This document shows, piece after piece, positions 6,512 to 13,049 of a stretch of DNA of 13,969 nucleotides. Made by a program: the position numbers and the translations under genes. The DNA is from JBBQER01 sp038320885. Lineage in GTDB: Bacteria; Actinomycetota; Acidimicrobiia; IMCC26256; PALSA-610. Below the pieces are notes generated by a model that saw nothing but the letters and a program-made list of their open reading frames with translations, was not told the origin of the DNA and did not search any database. Numbering within the stretch: the first letter of the stretch is position 1; the number at the start of each line of letters is the position of its first letter. The DNA lies in contig JBBQER010000096.1 of the NCBI GenBank assembly GCA_038320885.1, positions 1 through 13,969 of the forward strand, written 5' to 3'.

Positions 6512-8115
6512 GCGGTCGTGCGGGGCGCGTCCTGCGCGCCGCAATTCCGCTCGGCTTCCTCGGCGTGTTCTTCGTGTGGCCGGTCGCGGCCATCATCGGA
6601 CGCTCCCTGACTGCAGGTGCGCTGCACGACGTGTTCGTCGACCGCGGGTTGCGTCATGTCGCGTGGTTCACGCTGTGGCAGGCAGTGGCCGCGACCGGCC
6701 TCACCCTGGCCGTCGGTCTTCCGGCCGCCTACGTCGTGGCCCGGTACGAGTTCCCCGGGCGACGTCTGTTTCGCGCCTTCGTGACCGTACCGTTCGTGCT
6801 CCCGACGGTGGTGGTCGCGACCGCGTTCCTCGTGCTCTTTCGGCCCGGCGGCGCGCTCTCCTTCCTTGGGTGGCAGCGCGGCGTGGCGCCGATGATGGTT
6901 GCCGAGGTGTTCTTCAACGTCGCCGTGGTCGTGCGGATGGTCGGCGGCTTCTGGTCGAACCTCGACCCGCACCGCACCGATGCGGCGCGCGTGCTGGGCG
7001 CGTCGCGCGGGCGCGCGTTCCGCGAGGTCACGCTTCCCCTCCTCGGACCGGCGATCATGGCCGCGGCGTCGATCGTGTTCCTCTTCACGTTCACCGCGTT
7101 CGGCGTGGTCTTGCTCCTCGCCGATCCCGCGCACGCAACGCTCGAGGTGGAGATCTACCGGCAAGGTGTCCAGCTGTTCGATCTGCCGGTAGCCGCCGCG
7201 CTCGCCCTCGTGCAGATGGTCGGAGTCGTCGCGCTCTTGGCCACGATGGCGCGGATGCAGGAACGGCGAGCCGTCACCCAACGTCTCGTCGCCGCGCGCG
7301 ACGCGGCGCGCCGCCCGCGTGGTGGCGAGCGATGGGTCGTCGCCGGCGTGCTGGGCGCGACCACGCTGTTCCTCGGTGGACCGCTCGTCGTCCTCGCCGG
7401 GGAGTCGGTGCGGGTCGGCGGGAGTTGGTCGCTCGCGGCCTACCGGGCACTCGGCAGCGCATCGACCGACACGTTGTTCGTCCCCGCGTCCGATGCCTTG
7501 GTCAATTCGCTCGGCTTCGCCGCACTCGCCGCGTGCATCGCCGTCGTCGTCGGCGGTCTGGCGTCGGTGGTGATCGCCTCGCGGCCGGGGCGGGCGACGC
7601 GCGCGATGGACACGCTGTTGATGCTCCCGTTGGGAACCTCCGCGGTGACGGTGGGATTCGGCTTTCTCGTCGCCCTCGACCGATGGCCGCTCGACCTGCG
7701 CGCCAAGACGATTCTCGTGCCGATCGCCCAGTCCGTCGTCGCGATTCCGTTCGTCGTCCGCGCCGTCGTTCCTGCGATCCGATCGATCGATCCCCGGCTG
7801 CGGGACGCGGCCGCCTTGCTCGGCGCGCCGCCGCGACGCGTGTGGCGCGAGGTCGATCTCCCGATCGCGCTGCGAGCATTCACCGTCGGCTTCGGTTTCG
7901 CGATCGCGGTCTCGCTCGGCGAGTTCGGCGCGACCCTGTTCGTCGCCCGTCCCGACTCGCCGACCATCCCGATCGCAATCTCGCGGTTCCTCGCCCGTCC
8001 GGGCGCGCTCAATGTCGGCCAGGCCATGGCGATGTCGACCATCCTGATGGTCGTCACCGGAGCCGTGGTACTGGCGATCGAACAGGTTCGCGTTCGCCAG
8101 CTCGGAGAGTTGTGA
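6508..8115 (+). CDS. thiP: Thiamine ABC transporter permease, fused two-domain
   Basis: The membrane channel of the uptake system, with 535 aa and two fused permease halves, the usual arrangement in the ThiP/FbpB group. GTG 6508 was chosen over an earlier in-frame ATG at 6487 because it overlaps the thiB stop as GTGA and gives the normal short N-terminus before the first membrane helix (AIPLGFLGVFFVWPVAAII, about 12-30). Each half carries an EAA loop that docks on the ATPase: DAARVLGASRGRAFREVTLP at about 159-177 and DAAALLGAPPRRVWREVDLP at about 433-452. About ten to twelve hydrophobic segments are visible, with an Arg-rich cytoplasmic linker at about 250-275. The stop overlaps the ATPase start (TGATG, 8113-8117). 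No frame defect is seen. Confidence 0.93.
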   Translation: MSGRAGRVLRAAIPLGFLGVFFVWPVAAIIGRSLTAGALHDVFVDRGLRHVAWFTLWQAVAATGLTLAVGLPAAYVVARYEFPGRRLFRAFVTVPFVLPTVVVATAFLVLFRPGGALSFLGWQRGVAPMMVAEVFFNVAVVVRMVGGFWSNLDPHRTDAARVLGASRGRAFREVTLPLLGPAIMAAASIVFLFTFTAFGVVLLLADPAHATLEVEIYRQGVQLFDLPVAAALALVQMVGVVALLATMARMQERRAVTQRLVAARDAARRPRGGERWVVAGVLGATTLFLGGPLVVLAGESVRVGGSWSLAAYRALGSASTDTLFVPASDALVNSLGFAALAACIAVVVGGLASVVIASRPGRATRAMDTLLMLPLGTSAVTVGFGFLVALDRWPLDLRAKTILVPIAQSVVAIPFVVRAVVPAIRSIDPRLRDAAALLGAPPRRVWREVDLPIALRAFTVGFGFAIAVSLGEFGATLFVARPDSPTIPIAISRFLARPGALNVGQAMAMSTILMVVTGAVVLAIEQVRVRQLGEL

Positions 8116-9128
8116 TGCTCGCCGTCGAACGCGCGCTCGTTCGCTTCGGGACGGCGAGCGCGGTCGACGGCGTCGACCTCGAGGTGGGAGCGGGCGAGAC
8201 GGTCGCGGTTCTCGGCCCGAGTGGATGCGGCAAGACGACACTCCTGCGCGCGATCGCGGGCTTGCAGCCACTCGACGCGGGGCAGGTGACCTGGAACGGC
8301 GACGACCTGGCCGGGGTCCCGGCGCACCGCCGGCGCTTCGGTCTCATGTTCCAGGAGTACGCGCTGTTCCCCCACCGTGACGTGGGCGGCAATGTCGCGT
8401 TCGGACTGCGTATGGCCGGAGTCAACCGGACGGAGCGTGATCGCCGCGTCGGCGAGGTGCTTGATCTCGTCGGGCTCGGCGCGCTGCGCGATCGCCGGGT
8501 TGCTCAGCTGTCCGGCGGGGAGCAGCAACGGGTCGCGCTCGCCCGTACGCTCGCGGTCGAGCCGCGCCTGCTCATGCTCGACGAGCCGCTCGGCGCGCTC
8601 GACCGTCCGTGGCGCGAGCGCCTGCTGGGTGAGTTCCGCGAGCTGCTCGATCGCACCGGCCTGCCCGCGATCTACGTCACGCACGATCACGACGAGGCGT
8701 TCGCGCTCGCGGACCGGGTCGTCGTCATGCGGGCGGGGCGGGTCGTGCAGGCCGGACCGCCCGCCGACGTGTGGTCGCGCCCCGCCGATCCGTGGACCGC
8801 GGCGTTTCTCGGTTTCGCGCCGCCGGTGCCTGCGCGTTGTACGGCCGGCGGTGTCGAGACCCCCTGGGGCGTGCTGCCGGTCGGTGTGAGCGGAGACGGC
8901 CGGGTGCAGGTCGTGTTGCGACCCGATGCACTGCGCCTCGATCCGTCGGGCCCGATCGCGGCCAAGGTGAGCCGCTGCAGCTTCGCGGGGGAGCACGCCG
9001 ATCTCGAGGTCGATGCCGGTGGGCCGGCGATCCGCCTGCGCGTGCCGTACCGCGACGCCCCCGATGTCGGTGACATCGTCGCGCTCGCGGTGGAGCCCGA
9101 CGGCGTGCTCGTGTACCCGGCTGATTGA
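8115..9128 (+). CDS. thiQ: Thiamine ABC transporter ATP-binding protein with C-terminal TOBE-like domain
   Basis: The cytoplasmic ATPase that powers the importer, 337 aa. Walker A GPSGCGKT is at 34-41, the Q-loop glutamine at Q80 (LMFQEYALFPH), the signature LSGGEQQR at 132-139, Walker B LLMLDE at 152-157 with the D-loop GALD after it, and the switch histidine H190 in VTHDHDEA. Residues about 250-337 form an extra beta-rich region (VQVVLRPDALRLDP...LAVEPDGVLVYP) typical of the TOBE domain in the CUT1/FbpC-like group. This makes it longer than the E. coli ThiQ of about 230 aa. The extra domain may regulate the transporter. The start codon overlaps the permease stop. It is the last clear thiamine gene; the DNA glycosylase begins 21 bp later. 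By itself the sequence could equally be an iron or spermidine ATPase, so the assignment leans on the operon. Confidence 0.92.
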   Translation: MLAVERALVRFGTASAVDGVDLEVGAGETVAVLGPSGCGKTTLLRAIAGLQPLDAGQVTWNGDDLAGVPAHRRRFGLMFQEYALFPHRDVGGNVAFGLRMAGVNRTERDRRVGEVLDLVGLGALRDRRVAQLSGGEQQRVALARTLAVEPRLLMLDEPLGALDRPWRERLLGEFRELLDRTGLPAIYVTHDHDEAFALADRVVVMRAGRVVQAGPPADVWSRPADPWTAAFLGFAPPVPARCTAGGVETPWGVLPVGVSGDGRVQVVLRPDALRLDPSGPIAAKVSRCSFAGEHADLEVDAGGPAIRLRVPYRDAPDVGDIVALAVEPDGVLVYPAD

Positions 9129-9136
9129 ACCGCGGG

Positions 9137-9142
9137 CAGACT
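9137..9142 (+). promoter_or_regulatory. Candidate -10 box of a leaderless DNA glycosylase transcript
   Basis: CAGACT ends seven nt before GTG 9150, and there is no Shine-Dalgarno in the 21-bp gap after thiQ. The same hexamer precedes the toroid gene on the minus strand. Read-through from the thiamine operon is also possible. Confidence 0.38.
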
Positions 9143-9149
9143 GGCGCTC

Positions 9150-9779
9150 GTGGCCACCGTTCCCGCGAAGGTCCAGGAAGGCGCGCGTGTCCTCGCGCAG
9201 CGCGATCCGGTGTTGAAGCGCATGCTCAAGGGGCACGGCGTTCCCGACCTACATCGCGCTCGCCCGAACCGCACCCATTTCGCCGAGCTGGCGCGCATGA
9301 TCTGCTACCAGCAGCTCGCCGGTCGCGCCGCCTCGGTGATCCACGGGCGCTTTGCCGCCCTGTTCGACGGTCCCCCCACTCCCCAAGCAGTGCTCGCGCT
9401 CTCGATGGAGCAGCTGCGCTCGGTCGGCTTGTCGGGGAGCAAGGCGGCTTCGATCACCGATCTTGCCGAAAAGGTGGATGCCGGACTGGTCGAGCTCGGC
9501 CGCATGAACCGCCTTCCCGACGAACAGGTGGTGCGGGAGCTCGTGCTGGTGCGCGGGATCGGCGAGTGGACCGCGCACATGTTCTTGATGTTCCAGTGCG
9601 GCCGGATCGACGTATGGCCGACCGGCGACTACGGCGTGCGGATGGGTTTCGCCCGCATGTACGACCTCGAGCCGATGCCGACGCCGAAAGAGTTGGGGCC
9701 GGCAGGGGATCCCTACCGGCCCTTCCGATCACTCGTTGCGTGGTGGTGCTGGCGGGCCGCCGACACCACCACGCCGTAG
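9150..9779 (+). CDS. DNA-3-methyladenine glycosylase II family (AlkA-type HhH-GPD)
   Basis: A base-excision repair enzyme of 209 aa that would remove alkylated purines from DNA. The fold's core is present: the HFAELARMICYQQLAGRAA helix (43-61), the helix-hairpin-helix LVLVRGIGEWTA at 131-142, and the catalytic aspartate D160 in WPTGDYGVRMGF, equivalent to Asp238 of E. coli AlkA. The N-terminal AlkA/Ada-like extra domain of the E. coli enzyme is missing, which matches the shorter actinobacterial and archaeal types. No Cys4 iron-sulfur cluster is seen, so an EndoIII or MutY assignment is unlikely. GTG 9150 is the most upstream sensible start and is placed just behind a -10-like hexamer. It converges on the secreted-protein gene with 11 bp between stops and no hairpin. 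Confidence 0.93.
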   Translation: MATVPAKVQEGARVLAQRDPVLKRMLKGHGVPDLHRARPNRTHFAELARMICYQQLAGRAASVIHGRFAALFDGPPTPQAVLALSMEQLRSVGLSGSKAASITDLAEKVDAGLVELGRMNRLPDEQVVRELVLVRGIGEWTAHMFLMFQCGRIDVWPTGDYGVRMGFARMYDLEPMPTPKELGPAGDPYRPFRSLVAWWCWRAADTTTP

Positions 9780-9790
9780 TGCTGCTCGCG

Positions 9791-10420
9791 CTAGTGGGGC
9801 GTGGCCAAAGCAGTGAACGTGTTGCCGGGGCCCGGCAGCACGAGGTTCAGTGCCGTGGTCCCGAGCCCGCAGGTCTGCAAGGGCGGAATCGTGAACTCGC
9901 CGGTGAAGGTCGACGCGCCGCCGAACGACGCCGGACCGCTCATCGTGACCGCGATCGGCTTCGACGTCCTGCACATGTTGCCGACCAGGTTGATGTTGGT
10001 TCCGGAGGGCTTGGCGCTGATGATGCGAATGCTGAACGTGGCCGTCGGGGTCACAGTCAGGGTGGGGAGGTACACCTGGCCGGTGACGGGCTTGAGCGGC
10101 ACGATCCGCGCGGTCGCGGTGATCAGCGGGAGAATGCCCGCCGCCTTGTAGGTGAACGTCGCGTCGGGCAGTGTGATCTTCCCGCGCAGAGGGGCGTACG
10201 ACGTATCGGTTGCGAGGTCGATGCCACCGGTGAACCTGCCACCCGTGATGGTGATCGTCTGGTCGAGCGTCTTGAGGTGGGTCGTGGCGTCGACGTTGTA
10301 GTCGAACGGGAAGATCGACGAATCGGACGCACCCGTCGGCTGGGCCACCGCGGCCAGCGCAGAAACGGCAGTCAACGCGATGACAACGGCCGCGAATTTG
10401 CGGCCGAGCTTTCCCCCCAT
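9791..10420 (-). CDS. Small secreted beta-rich protein of unknown function
   Basis: A 209-aa exported protein. The N-terminus MGGKLGRKFAAVVIALTAVSALAAVA is a clear Sec signal peptide, probably cut near residue 31. The mature part is rich in Thr, Gly and Pro in alternating beta-like strings (TITITGGRFTGGIDL, LTVTPTATFSIRI) and holds two cysteines, Cys150 in NLVGNMCRTSKP and Cys184 in IPPLQTCGLG, that could form a disulfide. It ends PGPGNTFTALATPH. The pattern of an NLVG..C.TS block, an IPPL..CG block and a terminal GPGNTFTA is familiar from uncharacterised secreted actinobacterial proteins, but I cannot name a function. ATG 10420 has a strong Shine-Dalgarno (GGGAGG, complement of 10428-10433) at 7 nt. 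A SigF-like promoter lies about 50 nt upstream, and the sigma factor gene ends 245 bp upstream, so stress- or stage-dependent expression is plausible. Confidence 0.85.
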   Translation of the reverse strand: MGGKLGRKFAAVVIALTAVSALAAVAQPTGASDSSIFPFDYNVDATTHLKTLDQTITITGGRFTGGIDLATDTSYAPLRGKITLPDATFTYKAAGILPLITATARIVPLKPVTGQVYLPTLTVTPTATFSIRIISAKPSGTNINLVGNMCRTSKPIAVTMSGPASFGGASTFTGEFTIPPLQTCGLGTTALNLVLPGPGNTFTALATPH

Positions 10421-10470
10421 GCGCACCCCTCCCGGATATCGCGAAATTTCAGAAATTGGCCGTCGCCGGT

Positions 10471-10496
10471 CTTCCCGGTTCCGACGGCGCCTAAAC
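10471..10496 (-). promoter_or_regulatory. Candidate SigF/SigB-type promoter of the secreted-protein gene
   Basis: On the minus strand GTTT (10496-10493) is followed after 16 nt by GGGAAG (10476-10471), close to the actinobacterial SigF consensus GGTTT-N15-17-GGGTA. The -10 lies about 50 nt before ATG 10420, leaving a leader of some 40 nt with a Shine-Dalgarno and an 8-bp palindrome GAAATTTC (10443-10450). This stretch is clearly more AT-rich than its surroundings. Confidence 0.5.
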
Positions 10497-10571
10497 GTGA
10501 TTTCTCGAAAATGGCTCCGGTCGCGGTTTCGGACCTGGTCAGCGTGGGTAAGAGGCGAACAAGCGGGGGAT

Positions 10572-10605
10572 CCAGTCCGCAAGTACCCCGCCCCTTGTGG
10601 ACTGG
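10572..10605. terminator. Candidate hairpin terminator behind the sigma factor gene
   Basis: CCAGTCCGCAAG (10572-10583) and CTTGTGGACTGG (10594-10605) form a 12-bp stem around a 10-nt loop, about 60 bp past the sigma factor stop. There is no U-tract. As plus-strand RNA the one imperfect pair is G-U; as minus-strand RNA, the expected direction, it is an A-C mismatch. Apart from this and the promoter described separately, the gap 10421-10665 shows nothing else recognisable. Confidence 0.45.
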
Positions 10606-10665
10606 TTCCTCCGAATTTCGCCCCGCTGCGCCGACCGGCCCGATACGGCCGAGGTCTCGTCGGGC

Positions 10666-11418
10666 TTAGGTCTCGTCCGGGACGCCTTCGCCGAGCGTCT
10701 CGATGCTGCGAGCCAGCAGCCTCGAGACCTGCATCTGGCTGATGCCGAGCTCCCTGGCGATCTCCGCCTGGGTCAGGTCCTCGAAGTACCGCAGGTAGAC
10801 GATTCGCTGCTGTTGGCGCGGGAGCTGTGCGAGCAGCGGCAGCAGGACCACGCGGTCGTCGGCCGTTTCGAGGTCGTCGTCGACGAGGCGGATGCGCTCG
10901 GACGGATCGCCGCCCGCGACCGACCCTTCGAGTGCGGCCGGCCGGTAGCAATTCGCAGCTTCGAGCGCCTCGATCACGTCTTCCTGCTCCACGCCGGCGG
11001 CGTCCGCGAGCTCCGCGACCGTGGGGGACCGCTCGAGCCGCTGCGCGAGCTCGGTGACGAGCGCACCCATGTGCTGATGCAGGTTCTGTATCCGTCGCGG
11101 AACGCGGACCATCCATCCGTGGTCGCGGAAGTGGCGCCGGAGCTCACCGACAACGGTGGGAACTGCGAACGCCGCGAAGGGTGTTCCGTACTCGGGATCG
11201 AAGCGCTCGACCGCTTTCAGCACGCCGAGCATTGCGACCTGTTCGAGATCGTCGAGCGGCTCGTTGCGATTGGCGAACCGACGAGCGAGTGCGCGTGCGA
11301 GCTCGAGATAGTGCTCGACGAGTGTGTTGCGCAGCGTGCGATCGCGGGTACGCCGGTACTCGCGGAACCACTCGAGCGTGGCGTCGTCGTCGACACGTTC
11401 GACCGGTTCGATGCGCAT
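10666..11418 (-). CDS. sigF: RNA polymerase sigma factor, SigB/SigF/SigG family
   Basis: A 250-aa alternative sigma factor that would direct RNA polymerase to stress or developmental promoters. Region 2 spans about residues 30-110, with the core-binding stretch DDLEQVAMLGVLKAVERFDPEYGTPF and the -10 recognition stretch ending in HGWMVRVPRRIQ. Region 3 is ELAQRLERSPTVAELADAAGV. Region 4 is LAQLPRQQQRIVYLRYFEDLTQAEIARELGISQMQVSRLLARSIETL, a clear helix-turn-helix for the -35. This architecture and the small anti-sigma gene directly in front mark it as a SigF-type factor. ATG 11418 was chosen because it lies five nt after the anti-sigma stop and has GGGAG eight nt upstream (complement of 11427-11431), inside the end of the anti-sigma gene, so the two are translationally coupled. 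The likely control is sequestration by the anti-sigma factor. The symbol is by family; several paralogues may exist. Confidence 0.93.
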   Translation of the reverse strand: MRIEPVERVDDDATLEWFREYRRTRDRTLRNTLVEHYLELARALARRFANRNEPLDDLEQVAMLGVLKAVERFDPEYGTPFAAFAVPTVVGELRRHFRDHGWMVRVPRRIQNLHQHMGALVTELAQRLERSPTVAELADAAGVEQEDVIEALEAANCYRPAALEGSVAGGDPSERIRLVDDDLETADDRVVLLPLLAQLPRQQQRIVYLRYFEDLTQAEIARELGISQMQVSRLLARSIETLGEGVPDET

Positions 11419-11423
11419 CGGAG

Positions 11424-11810
11424 CTACTCCCTCGTCCGTTTGACGAGGCGGAAGCGGCGGGTGTCGCCGTCGTCCTGGATCTCGTGCTCGTCGGCGATCA
11501 CGTTCACGATGGTGCGGGCGAGGGTGCCCAGCTCGGGCGCGCAACCAGTGGCGGCGCAGGCGCCCTCGATCTCGACCATGCCCTCGGCGGCGAGGAAGCG
11601 AATGGTCAGCGGTGCGCCCGAGCGTTCGTCGCCGATCAGCGCGTACGCGAGCTCGTCGACCGCAATGCGCAGATCCTCGAGGTCGCCGATGGCGAGGCCG
11701 GCACGCGCGCCGGTGTCGGCGGCGGCCAATCGGGCGAGGCGGAGGTATACGGGATGGCCGGGAATCGTCAGTGTGACCGTTCCGTAGTCTGACCCGCTCG
11801 CCCCATCCAT
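11424..11810 (-). CDS. RsbW-like anti-sigma factor (HATPase_c-type, degenerate ATP site)
   Basis: A 128-aa protein that probably binds and silences the adjacent sigma factor. The overall pattern follows the RsbW/SpoIIAB GHKL fold: an N-terminal strand (YGTVTLTIPGHPVYLRLARLAA), the helix DLEDLRIAVDELAYALIG at about 43-60 in place of the N-box, strand pairs, and a C-terminal helix plus strand (LARTIVNVIADEHEI...RRFRLVKR). In the N-box (E-x3-N) the glutamate E53 is kept but the metal-binding Asn is Ala57, and no DxGxG box is visible. ATP binding or kinase activity is therefore doubtful. ATG 11810 was preferred to the adjacent in-frame GTG 11813; neither has a clear Shine-Dalgarno. No anti-anti-sigma gene is present in the window. 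The 68 bp up to the racemase stop must hold any promoter; I could not identify a good one. Confidence 0.85.
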   Translation of the reverse strand: MDGASGSDYGTVTLTIPGHPVYLRLARLAAADTGARAGLAIGDLEDLRIAVDELAYALIGDERSGAPLTIRFLAAEGMVEIEGACAATGCAPELGTLARTIVNVIADEHEIQDDGDTRRFRLVKRTRE

Positions 11811-11878
11811 CACGCAAGATCATCGCGCGGATCCGGATCGTGCCGTTACCAACCGCTAGGACGCGTCACTCCGAGTGG

Positions 11879-13039
11879 TCAGGCGAGAGCGCCACTCGAC
11901 TTCAACGCCGTGACCTCGTCATCGGAAAAGCCCCACCCGGCGAGCGCGACGGCGGTGTGGGCCCCCGCCGCGACCGGGGCGCTCGGTACCGCGCTGGGCG
12001 TTCGGCTGAAGCGAGGCGCGGGCGCCGGTTGGGGAGCACCGTCGACGTCGACGAAGGTCCGGCGCTCGATGTTGTGCGGGTGCACGCGCGCCTGAGACAT
12101 CGAAAGCACCGGCGCGAAACAAACCTCGTGGCCGGCGAAGAACGCGACCCAGTCGGCGCTCGTGCGCGTGCGAATCAAGGTTGCGATGCGCGCCTTCAAC
12201 GCGGGCCATTGCGCCCGGTCCATCTGCGCGGCCGGGTCGACGTCGTCGAATCCGAGCGGACCGATCAAGGCGAGCAGGTTCGCGTAGAACTTGGACTCGT
12301 ACGACGCGATCGATACGTACTCGCCGTCGGAGGTTTCGTACACGTTGTAGAAGTGCGCGCCGCCGTCGAGCAGGTTCGTGCCGCGTGGACCCCACCCACC
12401 CATCGCGTCGAGGCCGAAGAAGATGCTCATCAACTGCGCGCTGCCGTCGACCATCGCCGCGTCGACGACCTGTCCGAGTCCCGACGTCGCCCGCTCCACG
12501 AGCGCGGCGAGGATGCCCTGCACGACGAGCGAGCCGCCGCCGGCGAAGTCGGCGAGCAAGTTGATCGGCGGAACCGGCGGCCCACCCTCCGGCCCGATGT
12601 GCCAGAGCACACCCGCGATCGAGAGGTAGTTCACGTCGTGGCCGACGTCGGCCGAGAGTGGCCCGTCCTGGCCCCAACCGGTCATCCGCGCGTAGACGAG
12701 GCGCGGATTGCGCGCGAGGCACACGTCGGGTCCGACACCGAGCCGCTCGGCGACTCCGGGCCGGAAGCCCTCGAGCAGGACGTCGGCGTGCTCGCACATG
12801 CTGAGGAGCACCTCGGGACCGCGCTCGTGCTTCAGGTCGATCCCGATGCTGCGCCGGCCGCGGTCGATCACGGAGTACGGCGAGACGAATCCGGCGACCC
12901 CCGAACCCGACGCGACGTCGGTTGCCCGGTCGAGGCGCATCACCTCGGCGCCCATGTCGGAGAGCAACATGCCCGCGAACTGCACCGGCCCGATGTTCGG
13001 CAGCTCGAGCACCCGAATGCCGGCGAGAGGTCCGGTCAT
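11879..13039 (-). CDS. Alpha-methylacyl-CoA racemase (family III CoA-transferase fold)
   Basis: Interconverts (2R)- and (2S)-2-methylacyl-CoA, needed before beta-oxidation of methyl-branched fatty acids and sterol side chains. The 386-aa protein has the CaiB/BaiF fold: N-terminal GIRVLELPNIGPVQFAGMLLSDMGAEVMRLD, then RSIGIDLKHERG and the ADVLLEGFRPGVAERLGVG block. It carries the racemase residues rather than the CoA-transferase aspartate pattern: His134-Asp135 in VGHDVNY, Asp164 in LLADFAGGG and Glu248 in SYESKFY. These align with His126, Asp156 and Glu241 of the Mycobacterium tuberculosis enzyme MCR with an offset of about eight. The gene lies 10 bp behind the amidohydrolase gene on the same strand, so they are probably one operon. 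A general CoA-transferase remains the alternative, but the HD...D...E set makes racemase more likely. Confidence 0.88.
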   Translation of the reverse strand: MTGPLAGIRVLELPNIGPVQFAGMLLSDMGAEVMRLDRATDVASGSGVAGFVSPYSVIDRGRRSIGIDLKHERGPEVLLSMCEHADVLLEGFRPGVAERLGVGPDVCLARNPRLVYARMTGWGQDGPLSADVGHDVNYLSIAGVLWHIGPEGGPPVPPINLLADFAGGGSLVVQGILAALVERATSGLGQVVDAAMVDGSAQLMSIFFGLDAMGGWGPRGTNLLDGGAHFYNVYETSDGEYVSIASYESKFYANLLALIGPLGFDDVDPAAQMDRAQWPALKARIATLIRTRTSADWVAFFAGHEVCFAPVLSMSQARVHPHNIERRTFVDVDGAPQPAPAPRFSRTPSAVPSAPVAAGAHTAVALAGWGFSDDEVTALKSSGALA

Positions 13040-13049
13040 GCGTTGGAGC

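Noticed and set aside
6043..8271. 742-codon minus-strand open frame opposite thiB, thiP and the start of thiQ
   Set aside because: It is an Arg/His/Glu-rich low-complexity composition with no motifs. The plus strand encodes clear transporter proteins throughout, so this is a codon-bias shadow.
5444..9128. Ferric iron (FbpABC-type) uptake system
   Set aside because: The permease and ATPase alone would fit, but the TPP riboswitch, the adjacent thiamine pyrophosphokinase with overlapping codons, and the ThiB-like MTHDSF and GVDNTFL segments favour thiamine.
11814..11878. Possible SigF autoregulatory promoter before the anti-sigma gene (GGTTG-N15-GGATC on the minus strand)
   Set aside because: The -10 half matches GGGTA poorly and the -35 half is only partial. 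A SigF-type operon often autoregulates, but this sequence does not support it well enough to list.
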